Source: Gliomastix tumulicola (Eukaryota; Ascomycota; Sordariomycetes; Hypocreales; Bionectriaceae). Taken from it: a stretch of 64,000 nt of DNA. Made by a program: the position numbers and the translations under genes. Below, piece after piece: positions 21,747 to 33,542 of this stretch. The notes beneath the pieces were generated by a model. The model was not told where the DNA came from. It did no database searches and saw nothing but the letters and a program-made list of their open reading frames with translations. Within the stretch, counting starts at the first letter, position 1; every line of letters starts with the position of its first letter. The stretch is taken from the NCBI GenBank assembly GCA_001599755.1, contig BCHX01000007.1, forward strand, positions 806,001 to 870,000, given 5' to 3'.

Positions 21747-21986
21747 TAGTCTTTGATTCCTCTGATGAACTTGCTTTGGGTATGAAATGGGATCGTGTTG
21801 GTATTTTCGAGGTTCATGATGGCTCCAAAATTGTCTTCCGTATTATGCAGTCCCTGGTGATACGATTGTCACGGTGGGCACCTAATGCGCTACTGAAAAT
21901 GCTGCGAGTCGAGTTACCACCGCAAGTCCATTCCATCTCCAATTCTCCTCCCATGAATAGTCTTTCCCTTTAGACCATCTTCACAT

Positions 21987-23835
21987 TTAGTGCATATACC
22001 TGAAGTCCTTCTGCTTCTTGTCGGTCTGATCCTGATACGCATCAAACAGCTCATTCATGCTGTCCTCGTTGACGGTCAGAGCAGGACCGAACTTGCGGTC
22101 TCTCTGACGGTTCTCCCACGAAGCCACAAGGAAGTACAGCAGCATGAGGACCATAGCGGTGCAGTAGCAGATGAGCATAGCAATGGTACCCCCTGTGTAT
22201 GCTGGGGCTTGGTTGGCACGGAAAGTCTGGGGGCCGATGAGGTTGCCTGTGCCGTAGCCGAGCAGAAGAATGCCGTAGGTGACGACCTTCTTGGTACTGC
22301 CTGCTGTGTTGGCTTGAGGAAGGGAGATGGCAGTCACATATGGTGCTATAAGAGAACCCGTTAGTTGGTGTCAGGTTGGCAAGAAGAGGGAGCGAGCGGC
22401 TTACCCCAGTAGCAGTACATCATGTACAGCCCAAACAGCTGAGCTCCCACATGAGATCGCGGGATGCCATAGACGAGCGCCGTTCCAAGGAGTGGGAAGC
22501 AGGTCGCAATCATAACGGTGAAGGTGCGACGACCAACCCACTTCGCAGCGCAGTAGGAGGCGACGAAACCCGAGATGGTAGAAATGACGCCGTTAGGCAT
22601 AGAGAGCAGTGCCGAGGTCTGGGGTTCGAAGCCGAGGTTCTTGATAATGATGGCGCCAAAGGTAATGAGGCCTCCATTGGGAATGTTGACGGAGATGTTG
22701 AAGAAAAACATGATCCAGATCTTGACGTCCGTGACAGCCTCAAAGGCCTGGTCCCAATTCCAACTGCTGCCATCAATGCCGGTGCGGTTCTCAGCCAGAC
22801 GCTGGACGGCGTGCCACCTCTCCTCGACAGTGAGGAAACGGGCGTTGATGGGAGAATCGGGCATGTAGATGAGCATGAAGATGGAGTAGAGGACGTTCAG
22901 GGAGCCTGTGAGGAGGTAGAGGTACTGCCAGCGGGCGAGGGGTGCATCTTCAGGGATCAGGCCGATGAGCCACGAAAGGAAGCCGTTGACCACGGATGAG
23001 AAGACCGACATTATTACTGGATGATGCACGTCAGAGATCGTGACATAGGTTGGTAGATGGGGTGGGATAACTCACTGCCGTTGCGGATGGGCTGCTCCGA
23101 CTTCTTCCAGAATACAGAGATCATGAGAGTAGCCCCGGGGCTAATGATGGCTTCGAAGAATCCCATAAGGAATCGTAGAACCATCAGCCCAGCCCAGTTG
23201 TGACAGGCTGCAATGCACAGAGTCATGATGGACCAGCAGAAGGAGCAGCCGCTGAGGTATTTGCCGGCCGGAAGACGGTGGATCAGATAGGTAGATGGCC
23301 ATATGCCAACCAACATCTATAAATGTTCAACAAGTTCCGTTAGCAATCTTCGATACATACGCGGCGTACTCGGTTGGAACGGAACAAAGAAAGAAGAAAA
23401 TACAACGGGCACGTACACCAAGAGACAGGATACTCCCAAGCCAGCTGTACTGCTGGCCAACAAGACCAGTGTCCTTGCTGAAGCCGTAAAGCTCGCCAGT
23501 TGCCAGCTGAACCTTGTCAACAGCAGCAAAGAGCCCCATAAACATCAGCTACGTGAACAGCATCATGGTTAGCACAGTACGGTAAAGAGATGGTGGGCGT
23601 ATCAGCCACGTACCAGGGGAATCATCCAACGGTCGATCTTGCGGACAAGCTTCTTCTCCTGCTCCGGGGTCATTGGAGGGAAAGGGCCAACAGACGACAG
23701 AAACAGAGCCGCTGCATCGTTGGCCGCAGAAGCGTCCGCCTTGCCATTGTCGATGCCGTCGTCGGCAACAACCTGAGCACTCATTTGAGGCTGAATGGCA
23801 TTGTCTTTGTCCGTGTCGACGTGCTTGGAATCCAT
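21987..23835 (-). CDS. Dal5/allantoate-permease-type MFS transporter (ACS family)
   Basis: Five exons on the minus strand (23835-23614, 23548-23417, 23316-23076, 23016-22405, 22345-21987) give 521 residues, typical of the anion:cation symporter family. A charged N-terminus of about 70 residues precedes KIDRWMIPL, a family hallmark. GQQYSWLGS, RFLMGFFEAIISPG and the cytosolic loop with LTVEERWHAVQRLAENRTGI follow, for 12 membrane segments in all. Members take up allantoate, ureidosuccinate, nicotinate, pantothenate or other small organic anions at the plasma membrane. It shares a divergent promoter rich in GATA sites with a 5-oxoprolinase, so a cyclic amide, hydantoin-like compound or pyroglutamate is a fair guess for cargo. 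I placed the start at 23835, the first true ATG. Confidence 0.9.
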
Positions 23836-24706
23836 TGGCACGGTTGACGATGGAAGATGGTCTGAAAGGCGTGAAGACGAAAGAAAATTGAGATAAAGTG
23901 GCTTCTGGAGCTGGCAAGTTCACAATGGTACTGGTCAAGAAGCTGAAGCCGGGATGAGGAGGACCAGACGACGGCTTATATACACGAAAACCAAGGTGAA
24001 GGTGTCCTACCAGCAATCCGGTATCTCCATGATAGATAGATGTTGCGAGCATGGTCTGCAAAGGAAAAGATATGCCAAGGCTGGGGAAGTTTGGAGTGGG
24101 CATGATTCATACTAGCCCGAGACGAGTGGCCGATTGCTGTCCAAGTGCGAGGAAGGTCGAGGCGACGAAGTGGCCCACCATACTTGAGCGTTTTAGGGCA
24201 AGTGTCATTCTTTGATGGGCTCTGACTAGCCACTTATCCCCCAGTGGTTGAGGAGAACCTGATAGTGCGGCCTATCGGGGCGATAACGACGAACACCAGG
24301 TGTCTGATATTCCTGCGGAAATACCCATCTCTTGGGTGGTGATCCTGGCATATTCCTTGCCCTGCGTTTGGAGATGGAGGGAAACCCGGTCACACCCCCT
24401 CAACCTGGTCGGCTCGACCTTATCAATTCGGCATCGGCACCCTGACTCCAGTCGCATCGACCTTCCTGAGCTCTTTTGGCCATGCACACCTGCTCGGGTA
24501 ACTTTACCAGGAGTCATGTGGGTGCTGATCTCGGAATCAACATCGGAGGCGCGTCTGGTGCAGCTTGACGCGCAACCATGCCTATATAACTGCGGCACAA
24601 GATCTGCCCAAAATTGACCTCCTCTTTCTCGATCAAAGCTGGAAGCCTCTTTTGTGCTTATCACGTTTACCTTCCAGGTAGCACCCTTCCAGATAGCACA
24701 TTCACC
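23836..24706. promoter_or_regulatory. Divergent promoter with nine HGATAR (AreA/Nit2-type) sites
   Basis: Sites read on either strand: 23891-23896, 24030-24035, 24034-24039, 24260-24265, 24272-24277, 24281-24286, 24420-24425, 24658-24663 and 24691-24696. By base composition alone about 2.5 would be expected in 871 bases. HGATAR is the known binding site of the fungal nitrogen-limitation GATA activator (AreA in Aspergillus, Nit2 in Neurospora). This suggests both flanking genes are induced when preferred nitrogen is scarce. Confidence 0.65.
24260..24286. promoter_or_regulatory. Tight triple GATA cluster
   Basis: Three HGATAR sites within 27 bases. The last two face each other as TATCG-GGG-CGATA, an inverted pair. 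Closely paired GATA sites are a known feature of strongly nitrogen-regulated fungal promoters. Confidence 0.6.
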
Positions 24707-27700
24707 ATGCCTTCAAGCTCAGTCACCCCTCCCAAAGGGATCAGGTTTGCCATTGGCACGTCCTCCTGATTTGCCAGATTTTCCTAGTGGTTGGAAGCTA
24801 ATTAGGTGATCCTCAGATCGTGGCGGCACATTCACGGATGTGTGGGCAGCTGTTGATGGTCGACCAGACATTGTCCTCAAGCTGCTGTCTGTCGATCCGG
24901 ACAACTACGCAGATGCTCCCTCGGAAGGTTCGTCTGGCCAGATAGGTCCCGCGGTCCGCCTGCCATGTCCGCTGACCTTTGACATCCACTACAGGCATCC
25001 GAAGAGTTGTCGAAATGGTCACCGACGTGCCCATTCCCCGAACTCAGCCCATCCCTAAGAAGCACATCGAGTCCATTCGCATGGGAACAACGGTGGCTAC
25101 AAACGGTACGTGCCAGTCTCCCCTCTCCCAAATCTGGGAAGAAAGGATGCAGGGGTCAACGGCTGACTCTCTTAGCCCTTCTGGAGCGAAAGGGCACCAA
25201 GCATGCCTTTGTCGTTACCGAGGGCTTCCGCGACCTGATCGAGATCGGCTACCAGTCCCGCCCCAAGCTATTCGTCCTCGACCACCGAAAGCCAGAAACC
25301 CTCTACGACGTGGTCATCGAGATCAACGAGCGGATCACTGTCGAAGGCTTCGACGAAGGCCCCGATAAGCTTGAGATACCCAAAGAGGAGGCCACTCCTA
25401 TCCTCGTCGAGGGATCTACCGGGGATGTCCTACGCATCATCAAGCCTCTCAACCACGACGAGGTCAGGTCAAAGCTGGCCGCAATCAAGGAGAAGGGCAT
25501 CGATGCGCTTGCCATCTGCTTCGCTCACTCATATTTGTACCCTCGCCACGAAGAGGAGGTGGCCAAGATCGCGGTGGAACTTGGCTTCACCCACATCTCT
25601 ACCTCCTCTGGCGTGGGTGCCAAGATGATCAAGATGATCACGCGAGGGAACTCGGCCTCGGCAGATGCGTATCTCACTCCCGAGATCCGACGATACGTGA
25701 GCACCTTCTCTAAGGGTTTCGACGGCGGCAACTTGGATGGCGTAAGGTGCGAGTTCATGCAGAGCGACGGCGGTTTGGTCAACTACAAATACTTTAGCGG
25801 CTTGAAGGCCATTCTCAGCGGCCCTGCAGGCAAGTTCCATCTCATTCCAACCCATCTCTTGACTGAGGGCGCCAGCTGACATGGTCTCCGTCCACTTGCA
25901 GGTGGTGTCGTCGGATATGCTCGAACCTCCTACGACGGAAGTACGCCCATTGTTGGCTTTGACATGGGAGGAACCTCCACCGACGTATCTCGGTACGGAG
26001 GCGAGTTTGAACATGTCTTTGAGACGACAACAGCTGGTGTGGCTATTCAGAGCCCGCAGCTAGATATCAACACAGTGGCTGCAGGAGGTGGCAGTATTCT
26101 GTTCTGGGAGAACGGGCTGTTCAAAGTCGGTCCCGAGGTACGTATAGATCTCAAGCCTTTCTACTAGATATCTCGCCAGACTAACGATGCTCGCCATTGT
26201 AGAGCGCAGGTGCTCATCCAGGCCCTGCATGCTACCGCAAGGGTGGCCCTCTGACCGTCACGGATGCCAACCTGATGCTCGGCCGCCTCCTACCAGAATA
26301 CTTCCCTTCGATCTTCGGCCCCACGGAGGACATGCCGCTGGATGCGTCCATCGCCAGGGAGAAGTTCGCCGAGCTCACGCAACAAATCAACAGGGAGACT
26401 GGACGCTCCATGACACCCGAAGAGGTGGCCAACGGCTTCATCGACGTGGCGAACGAGGCCATGGGCCGTCCTGTTCGCGCCATTACCGAGGCCCGTGGCC
26501 ACGACACGGCAACCCATAACCTGGCCGTCTTTGGCGGGGCTGGCGGGCAGCATGCTTGTGAGCTGGCGAAGAAGCTTGATATCAAGCGGGCCATCATCCA
26601 CCGGTACTCCAGCATCCTCTCCGCATACGGCATGGCTCTGGCAGAGGTGGTGCAAGAGATGCAGGAGCCGAGCAGCGAGGCCCTGTCAGACGAGGCCATG
26701 TCTAGGATATATCTAAGGATAGAGGGCCTCAAGACAGCTGTCAGGAGGAGCCTGCTGGCCCAGGGCGTCGAGGACCAGGCCATCCGGTACGACGTCTACC
26801 TGCATCTCAGGTACGAGGGGACAGAAACGCAGTTGATGATCCTCCAGCCTGCGGACAGCGACTTCAGGGCCGCCTTTGAGAAGGAGCATCTCAGAGAGCT
26901 GGCGTTCCTGTTCCCTGCCTCGAGAAAGGTGCTCGTGGACGACATTCGAGTTCGCGGAGTCGGTGCCAGCTCCGAAGTGAGCAAGGACAATGAGCGTCTC
27001 ACCGTTGAACTCGAAACGGTTGCATTCAAAATCGTCAACCCTGTGAATGCCGCCCACAAGGTGAGATACTTGCCTCCCTGATACACGCGACGCAGAAAGC
27101 TGACGACAAAAAAACAGGCCAAGGTGTACTTTTCCCCGATGGGCTACCAGAATACCCCGGTTTTCCTGCTCGAGCAGCTCAAGACTGGGGACGTGGTCGA
27201 AGGCCCGGCCGTCATCATCGACCAGACGCAGACTATCGTGGTTGTGCCGTCTGCAAAAGCGTCCGTCTTGACCTCCCAGCTCGTCATCGATCTCGCCGAA
27301 GAGAAGAACACCCTAAGCAACGGCGTCACAGAGCTCGTCGCTGATCCGATCCAGCTGTCCGTGTACAGCCATCGGTTCATGAGCATTGCCGAGCAGATGG
27401 GTCGCACGCTGCAGAGGACGAGTCTCTCTCTCAACATCAAGGAGAGGCTGGACTTCTCGTGCGCCATCTTCGGCCCTGATGCGGAGCTTGTCGCCAATGC
27501 TCCCCATGTTCCGGTGCATCTGGGCAGCATGAGCTACGCAGTCAAGTACCAGGACATGCTTCACAAGGGCAACCTGAGACCAGGGGATGTCCTCGTCTCC
27601 AACCATCCGGAGTGCGGTGGAACTCATCTGCCCGATATCACCGTCATCACTCCGGTGTTCGAGACTGATGGCAAGACCGTCTGTTTTTATACGGCCTCGA

Positions 27701-29049
27701 GAGGCCACCACATGGACATTGGCGGCCTGAACGGAACTTCCATGCCGCCGGACTCAACCACCTTGTACCATGAAGGCGCCGCCATCCGCTCGTTCTTCTT
27801 GGTGAGAAATGAAGAGTTCGACGAGAAGGGCATCTGCGATCTCCTCCTTGAGCCCGGCACCCACGAGGGCTGCACGGGTTCAAGACGACTAGAAGACAAC
27901 ATCTCAGACCTGAAAGCCCAGATCGCCGCAAACAACAAGGGGGCGTCTCTCATCCAGGCGCTGATGAAGGACCAAGGCAAAGACCAGGTCCACTTCTACA
28001 TGAAGAAGATCAAGCAGAACGCCGAGATCGCCGTACGCAACTTCCTAAAGCAGACACGGGAGAAGTACGGCAACGTTCCCTTGACCGCCGAGGACTACAT
28101 GGACAACGGCTCCATCATGCGAGTCTCGATCACCATCGACGATGAGGGGACGGCCACCTTTGACTTCGAGGGCACCACCTGCGAGATGCTGTCGAACATG
28201 AACGCACCGCCAGCCATCACCTACTCGGCCCTCATCTACGTCATGAGAGTGCTCATCGGGAGTGACATCCCGCTCAACCAGGGCTGTCTCAAGCCGACCA
28301 AGGTCGTCATCCCCGAGAACACGTTCCTGAACCCGTCTCCCGGACGCGCAGTCTGCTGCGGCAACACGCTGACGTCCCAGCGGGTCACGGATCTCCTGCT
28401 CAAGGCGTTCCGTGCCGCTGCCGCGTCACAGGGCTGCATGAACTGCATGGGCTTCTTCGGCCGTGGCGGCGTCGGCGAAGACGGGAAGCCCCTTCCGGGT
28501 TTCGCATACAACTACGGCGAGACGATTGCTGGAGGTGCTGGTGCCGGTCCAGCCTGGCACGGCGCCAGCGGTCTGCACACGCACATGACCAACACGCGCA
28601 CAACAGACGTCGAGGTCCTGGAGAAGCGCTACCCCATCCTCGTCCGGGAGTTCTCCATCCGCCAGGGAAGCGGTGGGAGGGGCAAGTTCAACGGCGGGAA
28701 CGGTGTCGTTCGCGACTTTGAGTGTCGTGCGCCGCTCACGTTCAGCATGATCTCTGAGAGGCGGGTGACTCGGCCGTATGGTATGGAAGGCGGCGAGCCG
28801 GGAGCTCTGGGAGGGAACTACTGGGCTCAGAAGAAGGCGGATGGGACGTACACCTGGGTGAACTTCGGGCCCAGGGCTCAGCTGGACATGGCATATGGTG
28901 ATAGATTCGTAGTGCATACTCCCGGTGGCGGCGGTTGGGGTCGGCCAGAGGATGCTGTTGATGTGCGAGAGGGTGAGAAGACTATGGACTTCCAGCCGAG
29001 GGCAAATGGGAGTGTCAACACTTTCCTGGCTGCTCAACTCGAAGCATAA
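24707..29049 (+). CDS. Fused 5-oxoprolinase / hydantoinase (HyuA-HyuB), ATP-dependent
   Basis: Seven exons (24707-24755, 24817-24927, 24995-25105, 25176-25829, 25902-26137, 26203-27060, 27118-29049) give 1316 residues, the expected length of eukaryotic 5-oxoprolinase. The HyuA half has the DRGGTFTDVWA phosphate loop, MGTTVATNALLERKG, GPAGGVVGYA and FDMGGTSTDVSRYGG; the HyuB half has ADPIQLSVYSHRF, SNHPECGGTHLPD, ASRGHHMDIGG and TPGGGGWG. The family cleaves 5-oxo-L-proline to glutamate with ATP; relatives open N-methylhydantoin. Two introns need GC rather than GT donors: after base 24755 and after 25829, the latter in the ideal AG/GCAAGT context. It shares a GATA-rich promoter with the Dal5-type transporter and is followed by an FAD oxidase, which fits nitrogen scavenging. 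Confidence 0.93.
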
Positions 29050-29614
29050 TCTCAGATAGTTAACCCGTAGACTTGAGGGGGGAAATGAAATTTGCTACAT
29101 CTGAAAGATATATGAATCCGTCCACTCGCTGTGTCTAACGAAGACGTTGTTCGTGATAATCACTATTCTATCCTTTCCGCCACCTAAAAAGGAGGGCAGG
29201 ATATTGATGTGAGCGTATGATCTGATCTTAGAAGCAATGACATGATCGTGACGAAATCTGAAGTCCGAGAACCGGAAGATGAAGTAGCAATGACAGTCAC
29301 ACACTGCACCAATAAGCTGTGTAAGGAGATGCAAGCACCATGAATCGGCTCATACGGTGGACGCCTTAGGCCTAGTTCCGCTCCAGGTAATCCACAGCTC
29401 GGAACGACCTTCCTTCATATCTGCATGTAATCACCACATCCATGTTGGGGAAAACGGTCGAGAGCAGGCATCGGCATCCTCACTCTTTCACTTTATCAGC
29501 TATAAAACAAGCTCGCAGCTAGCCCCTTGACATGGATGGGAGACTGTCAGTAATTTCTGTACCTTGTTTCTCCTTAGTCACTTGAGACTTTACACCACTC
29601 ATTAATTAGTAAGG
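29050..29614. promoter_or_regulatory. Upstream region of the DAO-family oxidase
   Basis: 565 bases between two same-strand genes. It holds the 3' flank of the oxoprolinase and the oxidase promoter. HGATAR sites lie at 29154-29159 and 29492-29497 (the latter on the minus strand). No gene seen. Confidence 0.45.
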
Positions 29615-31125
29615 ATGGCTTCTCATGTCAATACCCCCGAGTCCAGGAAGCGCGGTCCGCCCGTGCTCAACCCAGGCCTCAGCTTCTGGCAGCAGACGAC
29701 ACGGGCATTCCCTTATCTTCACTCCAACAGAGACACCCCAGTGCCCTCCAAGTCACCCTACGTCGTGATCGGCTCAGGCATCGCCGGCGGCCTCCTCGTC
29801 TTCGAGCTCATCGCCGGCGGCGTGCGTCCCCAAGACATCGTCCTCCTCGAGGCGCGCGAGGCGGCCGGCGGTGCCAGCTCCCGGAACGCAGGGCACGTCC
29901 GGCCCGATGCGTTCCGCGGGTTCGAGGTCTACGCCAGCCACCACGGCGCGGAACAGGCTGTCAAGATCCTGGCGAATGAGCGCGTGGTCCTGGAGCGCGT
30001 TCGGAACTTTGTCCGCGAGAACGACGTCCGGTGTGACTTCAACTACACGACCACCTTTGACTGCTGCATGACCCCCGAGTTTGCCCAGTACGAGAAGAGG
30101 AACTTTGAGGCCTTCCGTGCTGCCGGCGGCGACGTCTCGCACGTCAGATGCTACGACGGCGAGGAGGCGGCCAGGAAGACAGGGATCAAGGGCGTGCTGG
30201 CAGCGTATGAGTGGCCTGCGGGCTCTAGTCATCCTGCCAAACTGGCTCAGTGGCTGCTCAACTCGGTCGTCTCTCGAGGCGTGAGGCTACTCACGCACTG
30301 CCCGGTAACGCGCGTGACGTCGTCCAAGTCTGCGGGCGCCGACCAGCGCCAGCTGTGGGACATTGAAACCCCGCGAGGCGTGATCACGACCCCCATTGTC
30401 GTCCACTGCACCAACGGCTTCACAGGCTTTCTCGTCCCGGAACTCTCCAAGCACATTGTTCCCTATCGTGGCCAAGCGCATGCAGTCGTCCCAGCGCCAG
30501 CGCTCACCGGCGACAGCGTGCTGACAAGCACATACTCCCTTCGATACTCAATCAACCACTACTACTCCATCATCCAGCGCCAGAGCGACGGCACCATCGT
30601 CTTCGGATGCTCGCTGCCGAACCCCGCCCTGAAAAGGGAAGTCATTGAAGGAATCCGGACTCTGAATGACACGTACTACAGCAAGGACATCAAGGAGGAC
30701 GCCGTGGAGCATTTCAACAAGCTCCTCCCCCATGCTGCGGTGGACAAAGCTGTGCATGGAGAAGGGTTCATCCACGCGTGGAACGGCATCGTCGGGCTGA
30801 CGACTGACGAGGTCCCTTTCCTGGGACCTGTGGATGATAAGCCAGGTCAATTCGTCTGCGCGGGCTTCAATGGTCATGGTATGCTCCCCCGGGTTGAAGC
30901 CAGATTGAATTAAATCTCCTTTGCATGCATCTTCCTCATCATTATCCCCGTCACTGACACGTCCGTCTTGCAGGCATGGCCCGGATCTTCACCAGTGCAC
31001 CGGGTGTTGCGAAATTGATCCTGGGAGGCTCCTGGAGCGACACCGGCCTGCCGGAATGCTTCCAGTTCAGCAAGTCCAGGGTGGATAAGCTGTCGGCGCT
31101 GTTCCACGAAGCGGCGAAGCTGTAG
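29615..31125 (+). CDS. FAD-dependent oxidoreductase, DAO (glycine/D-amino-acid oxidase) family
   Basis: Two exons (29615-30878, 30974-31125) give 471 residues. The FAD-binding strand and loop read YVVIGSGIAGGLLVFEL, with an acidic end at LLEAREAAGGASSRNAGH, the typical DAO pattern. Near the C-terminus, FVCAGFNGHGMARIF spans the intron and is the second FAD contact. The family oxidises amino or N-methyl groups (D-amino acids, sarcosine, gamma-glutamylputrescine-like amines). There is no obvious signal peptide, so it is cytosolic or peroxisomal; the last three residues AKL are close to a PTS1 tripeptide but not the strict SKL form. As third gene of the presumed nitrogen cluster it may oxidise the amine or amino acid left after ring opening. 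Confidence 0.9.
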
Positions 31126-32481
31126 GGCGTGGCTGTTGGCGCTGCAGCAGAGGCAGGAAGAGCTATGGGAAGAAGGGAAAATATCTATTTTTTTATTTTT
31201 TATGTTGGATAGAATTAAAAATGAATCTCACTGTGAATACTATAGCCTCTCATCTAAGGGAAAATTGAGATTCACATCTGGTTGGACATATGGGAGTGTG
31301 GACTGAGGCTGACATTCAGCTGGACGATTGGTAAGGCCAAGAAATCATCCGTCATCCCAATGTGACCATGGATCTGCCCTGATCGCTGGCGACAATCCAA
31401 CCAGAAGCGTCCTGGCATGCCCTCCGCAAACCTGCGAGTTCTTGAAACACCGTGTGCACCCTCCCGGCACGGGATGCAACGTCCTTCATCGACCAGATGG
31501 CTGAGGACCCGAGACTGTACAGGGTAAACGGCCTCGTAGCACAATAATTTACGGCGCAAATGCACCATCGGGGCGACTGGAGCACGAGTCACGAACAGCC
31601 CAACCAGTCAGAATCGAATCAGCTGCGGTGCCACTCGCAGCATGAAACGTTAACTCCCCCCTCTCTCAAACAAACGCCTCTCGGTGTCCGGAGGAAACGA
31701 CCAATCCCATCCTCCATCATGCAACCCCCTGAAATGTGCTGAAAACCAAATGCCTGCAAGGCTCGGTGAAAAGTCGACCAACTAAAAGATGACGATCACC
31801 ACGCCCAACTGCCGCAGCAGGCCTAGCTGACTCAAAAAGCCCCTTTGCCCTGTCCCTGTCAGAAACACGCTAAATCCGTCCCAACCATTGGCTGTCAGCT
31901 GTTTGTCGCCTGGACTGGACGGCGACTCAGAGCATGTCAGCAGGGCGGGTTTGAGCTTTAGGGGGGGGGCGGCTGCCCCCTGTCTCTCCCCGTGCTTGGG
32001 CGGCTGCCACCAGCCAATTGTTTCGTTTCAAAACGGCACTTTCAGGGGGCGATCAGCGTCAGTTTCCCGGGGTTCAGGCTGCTTACTGTCTGTGCGAGAG
32101 AGGCCTTGCGCTGTCTGTCGCTGGTGGCTGTGATGGACCTAAAAGGAGAGGCGGCTGAGGGGGACCTGACCGCTATTTATAAATAACCAGCACGGAAGCC
32201 CTTATTCACAGCCTGCGATTTTGTCTTGTCCTTTTCTCTTCCTCAGTCATCCAAGCCAGCTTCGTTTGCTCTGTGTAGTATTTATTTCTTTGCCTGTCGC
32301 ACATTGACTGTGTGATTCTTCGTTCTCCTTCATTCATTCACGCTTTGACACACATCTTCCACACGGACATCACAATCAACGGTCTTTACCAACCACCCGC
32401 TCAAGAGCCGGCTCTCGATCACCACAGACGTGTATACACCAACATCCAGCCAGCATCTACAGCTCTCTATCTCCATCCACC
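31126..32481. promoter_or_regulatory. Long promoter and leader of the secreted-protein gene
   Basis: 1.36 kb. A G/C-rich block lies at about 31960-32010, a TATA box at 32178-32185, then some 270 bases of CT-rich, gene-free leader up to the start codon. The arrangement suggests a strongly transcribed gene with a long 5' untranslated region. No other gene seen. Confidence 0.5.
32178..32185 (+). promoter_or_regulatory. TATA box
   Basis: TATAAATA within a TATTTATAAATAA stretch, about 300 bases before the start codon of the secreted protein. A pyrimidine-rich tract follows. Confidence 0.55.
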
Positions 32482-33102
32482 ATGCAGCTCCCTACCTTCT
32501 TCGTCGCCATCACCCTCGGCCTGGCCACCAGCGCCGCCGCCGCCACCCTCACGCCCGCCCAGATCATCGAGCACATCGCTCCCGACTCGGCCAGCTGCGA
32601 CGGCAAGTCGGACGAGTGCCGCACCGCCGAGCAGGCCGCCCCCTTCATCTTCGACAGCTTCTGCCACTACGGCCTGCAGCACCCGAACCAGATCGCCGCC
32701 GTCGTCGCCCTCATGGCCCTCGAGTCGGGCGAGTTCGCGTACAAGCGCAACGCCTTTCCCGGTCGCCCGGGGCAGGGCACGGCCAACATGCAGATGCCGC
32801 CCTTCAACCTCAAGTATGCCAAGTCGCTCGAGGACGTGCGCGACCAGGTGGCCAATGTCACGAGCACCGACGGTCTGCCTGATGCTGAGCTCAACCGCAT
32901 CCTGGACCTTGTCACCGTCGACGAGCACAACTTTGGCAGCGGCGCCTGGTTCCTGAGGTCCGAGTGCCCTGACAGCGTCGTCGCTGCCCTGGAGGCTGAT
33001 ATCGACTCTGGCTTCGAGCAGTACATGGCCTGCGTCGGCGTCGAGGTCGGCGAGGACCGTCTGGCATACCTCAACAAGGCCAAGGAGGCTTTCGAGATCT
33101 AG
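32482..33102 (+). CDS. Small secreted conserved protein, 206 aa
   Basis: Intronless. The N-terminus MQLPTFFVAITLGLATSAAA is a strong signal peptide, cleaved near residue 20-21. The mature chain of about 185 residues has five cysteines, one NVT glycosylation site, and a conserved core LMALESGEF..Y followed by FPGRPGQGTANMQ and FGSGAWFL. It resembles a group of fungal secreted proteins of unknown activity. The Glu in the ALESG helix and the general layout recall lysozyme-like folds, but I cannot prove an enzyme. Codon use is markedly C-ending, as in highly expressed genes, which agrees with the TATA box and long leader. Confidence 0.8.
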   Translation: MQLPTFFVAITLGLATSAAAATLTPAQIIEHIAPDSASCDGKSDECRTAEQAAPFIFDSFCHYGLQHPNQIAAVVALMALESGEFAYKRNAFPGRPGQGTANMQMPPFNLKYAKSLEDVRDQVANVTSTDGLPDAELNRILDLVTVDEHNFGSGAWFLRSECPDSVVAALEADIDSGFEQYMACVGVEVGEDRLAYLNKAKEAFEI

Positions 33103-33542
33103 ATCAATCGGACTTGATCCACGGGCGAGCGATGGGATAACGGTGTTTGGTCGGATTCAATTTGGGCTCACGGCGTACATTGGCATATGGACATGGACAT
33201 GGACAGGGACACTCAGGTAGTCTGGCAAAAAAATTGGGTATCAATACACATGGACTTGGATTTCTCATACTTCTTCTGTACACTGGCGCTGAGCTGACTT
33301 GATCTTGTGGTGATGAATGCTGCCGTAGATGACATGTCTAGCCCGTAGTCGGCCGTTGAAGATCACCAAGCTGTGGTTGACGAAGAATGAGGACAGAGCC
33401 ACAGGCCACCCGATATGTGACGTGCGAGGATGTTGTATCGCGGACTGGCTGTAGCAGGACTCAACGCCAGCCCTTATCATTCCTCAAGGACCAGAACCAG
33501 CGCAGTACAGAACCCAAGACCTCGGAGTTTTGAGAACGTCGA
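33103..33542. other. Intergenic between convergent genes
   Basis: 440 bases of 3' flanks between the secreted protein and the DUF3176 gene. A short imperfect repeat of ATGGACATGG type occurs near 33190-33250. No gene. Confidence 0.45.
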
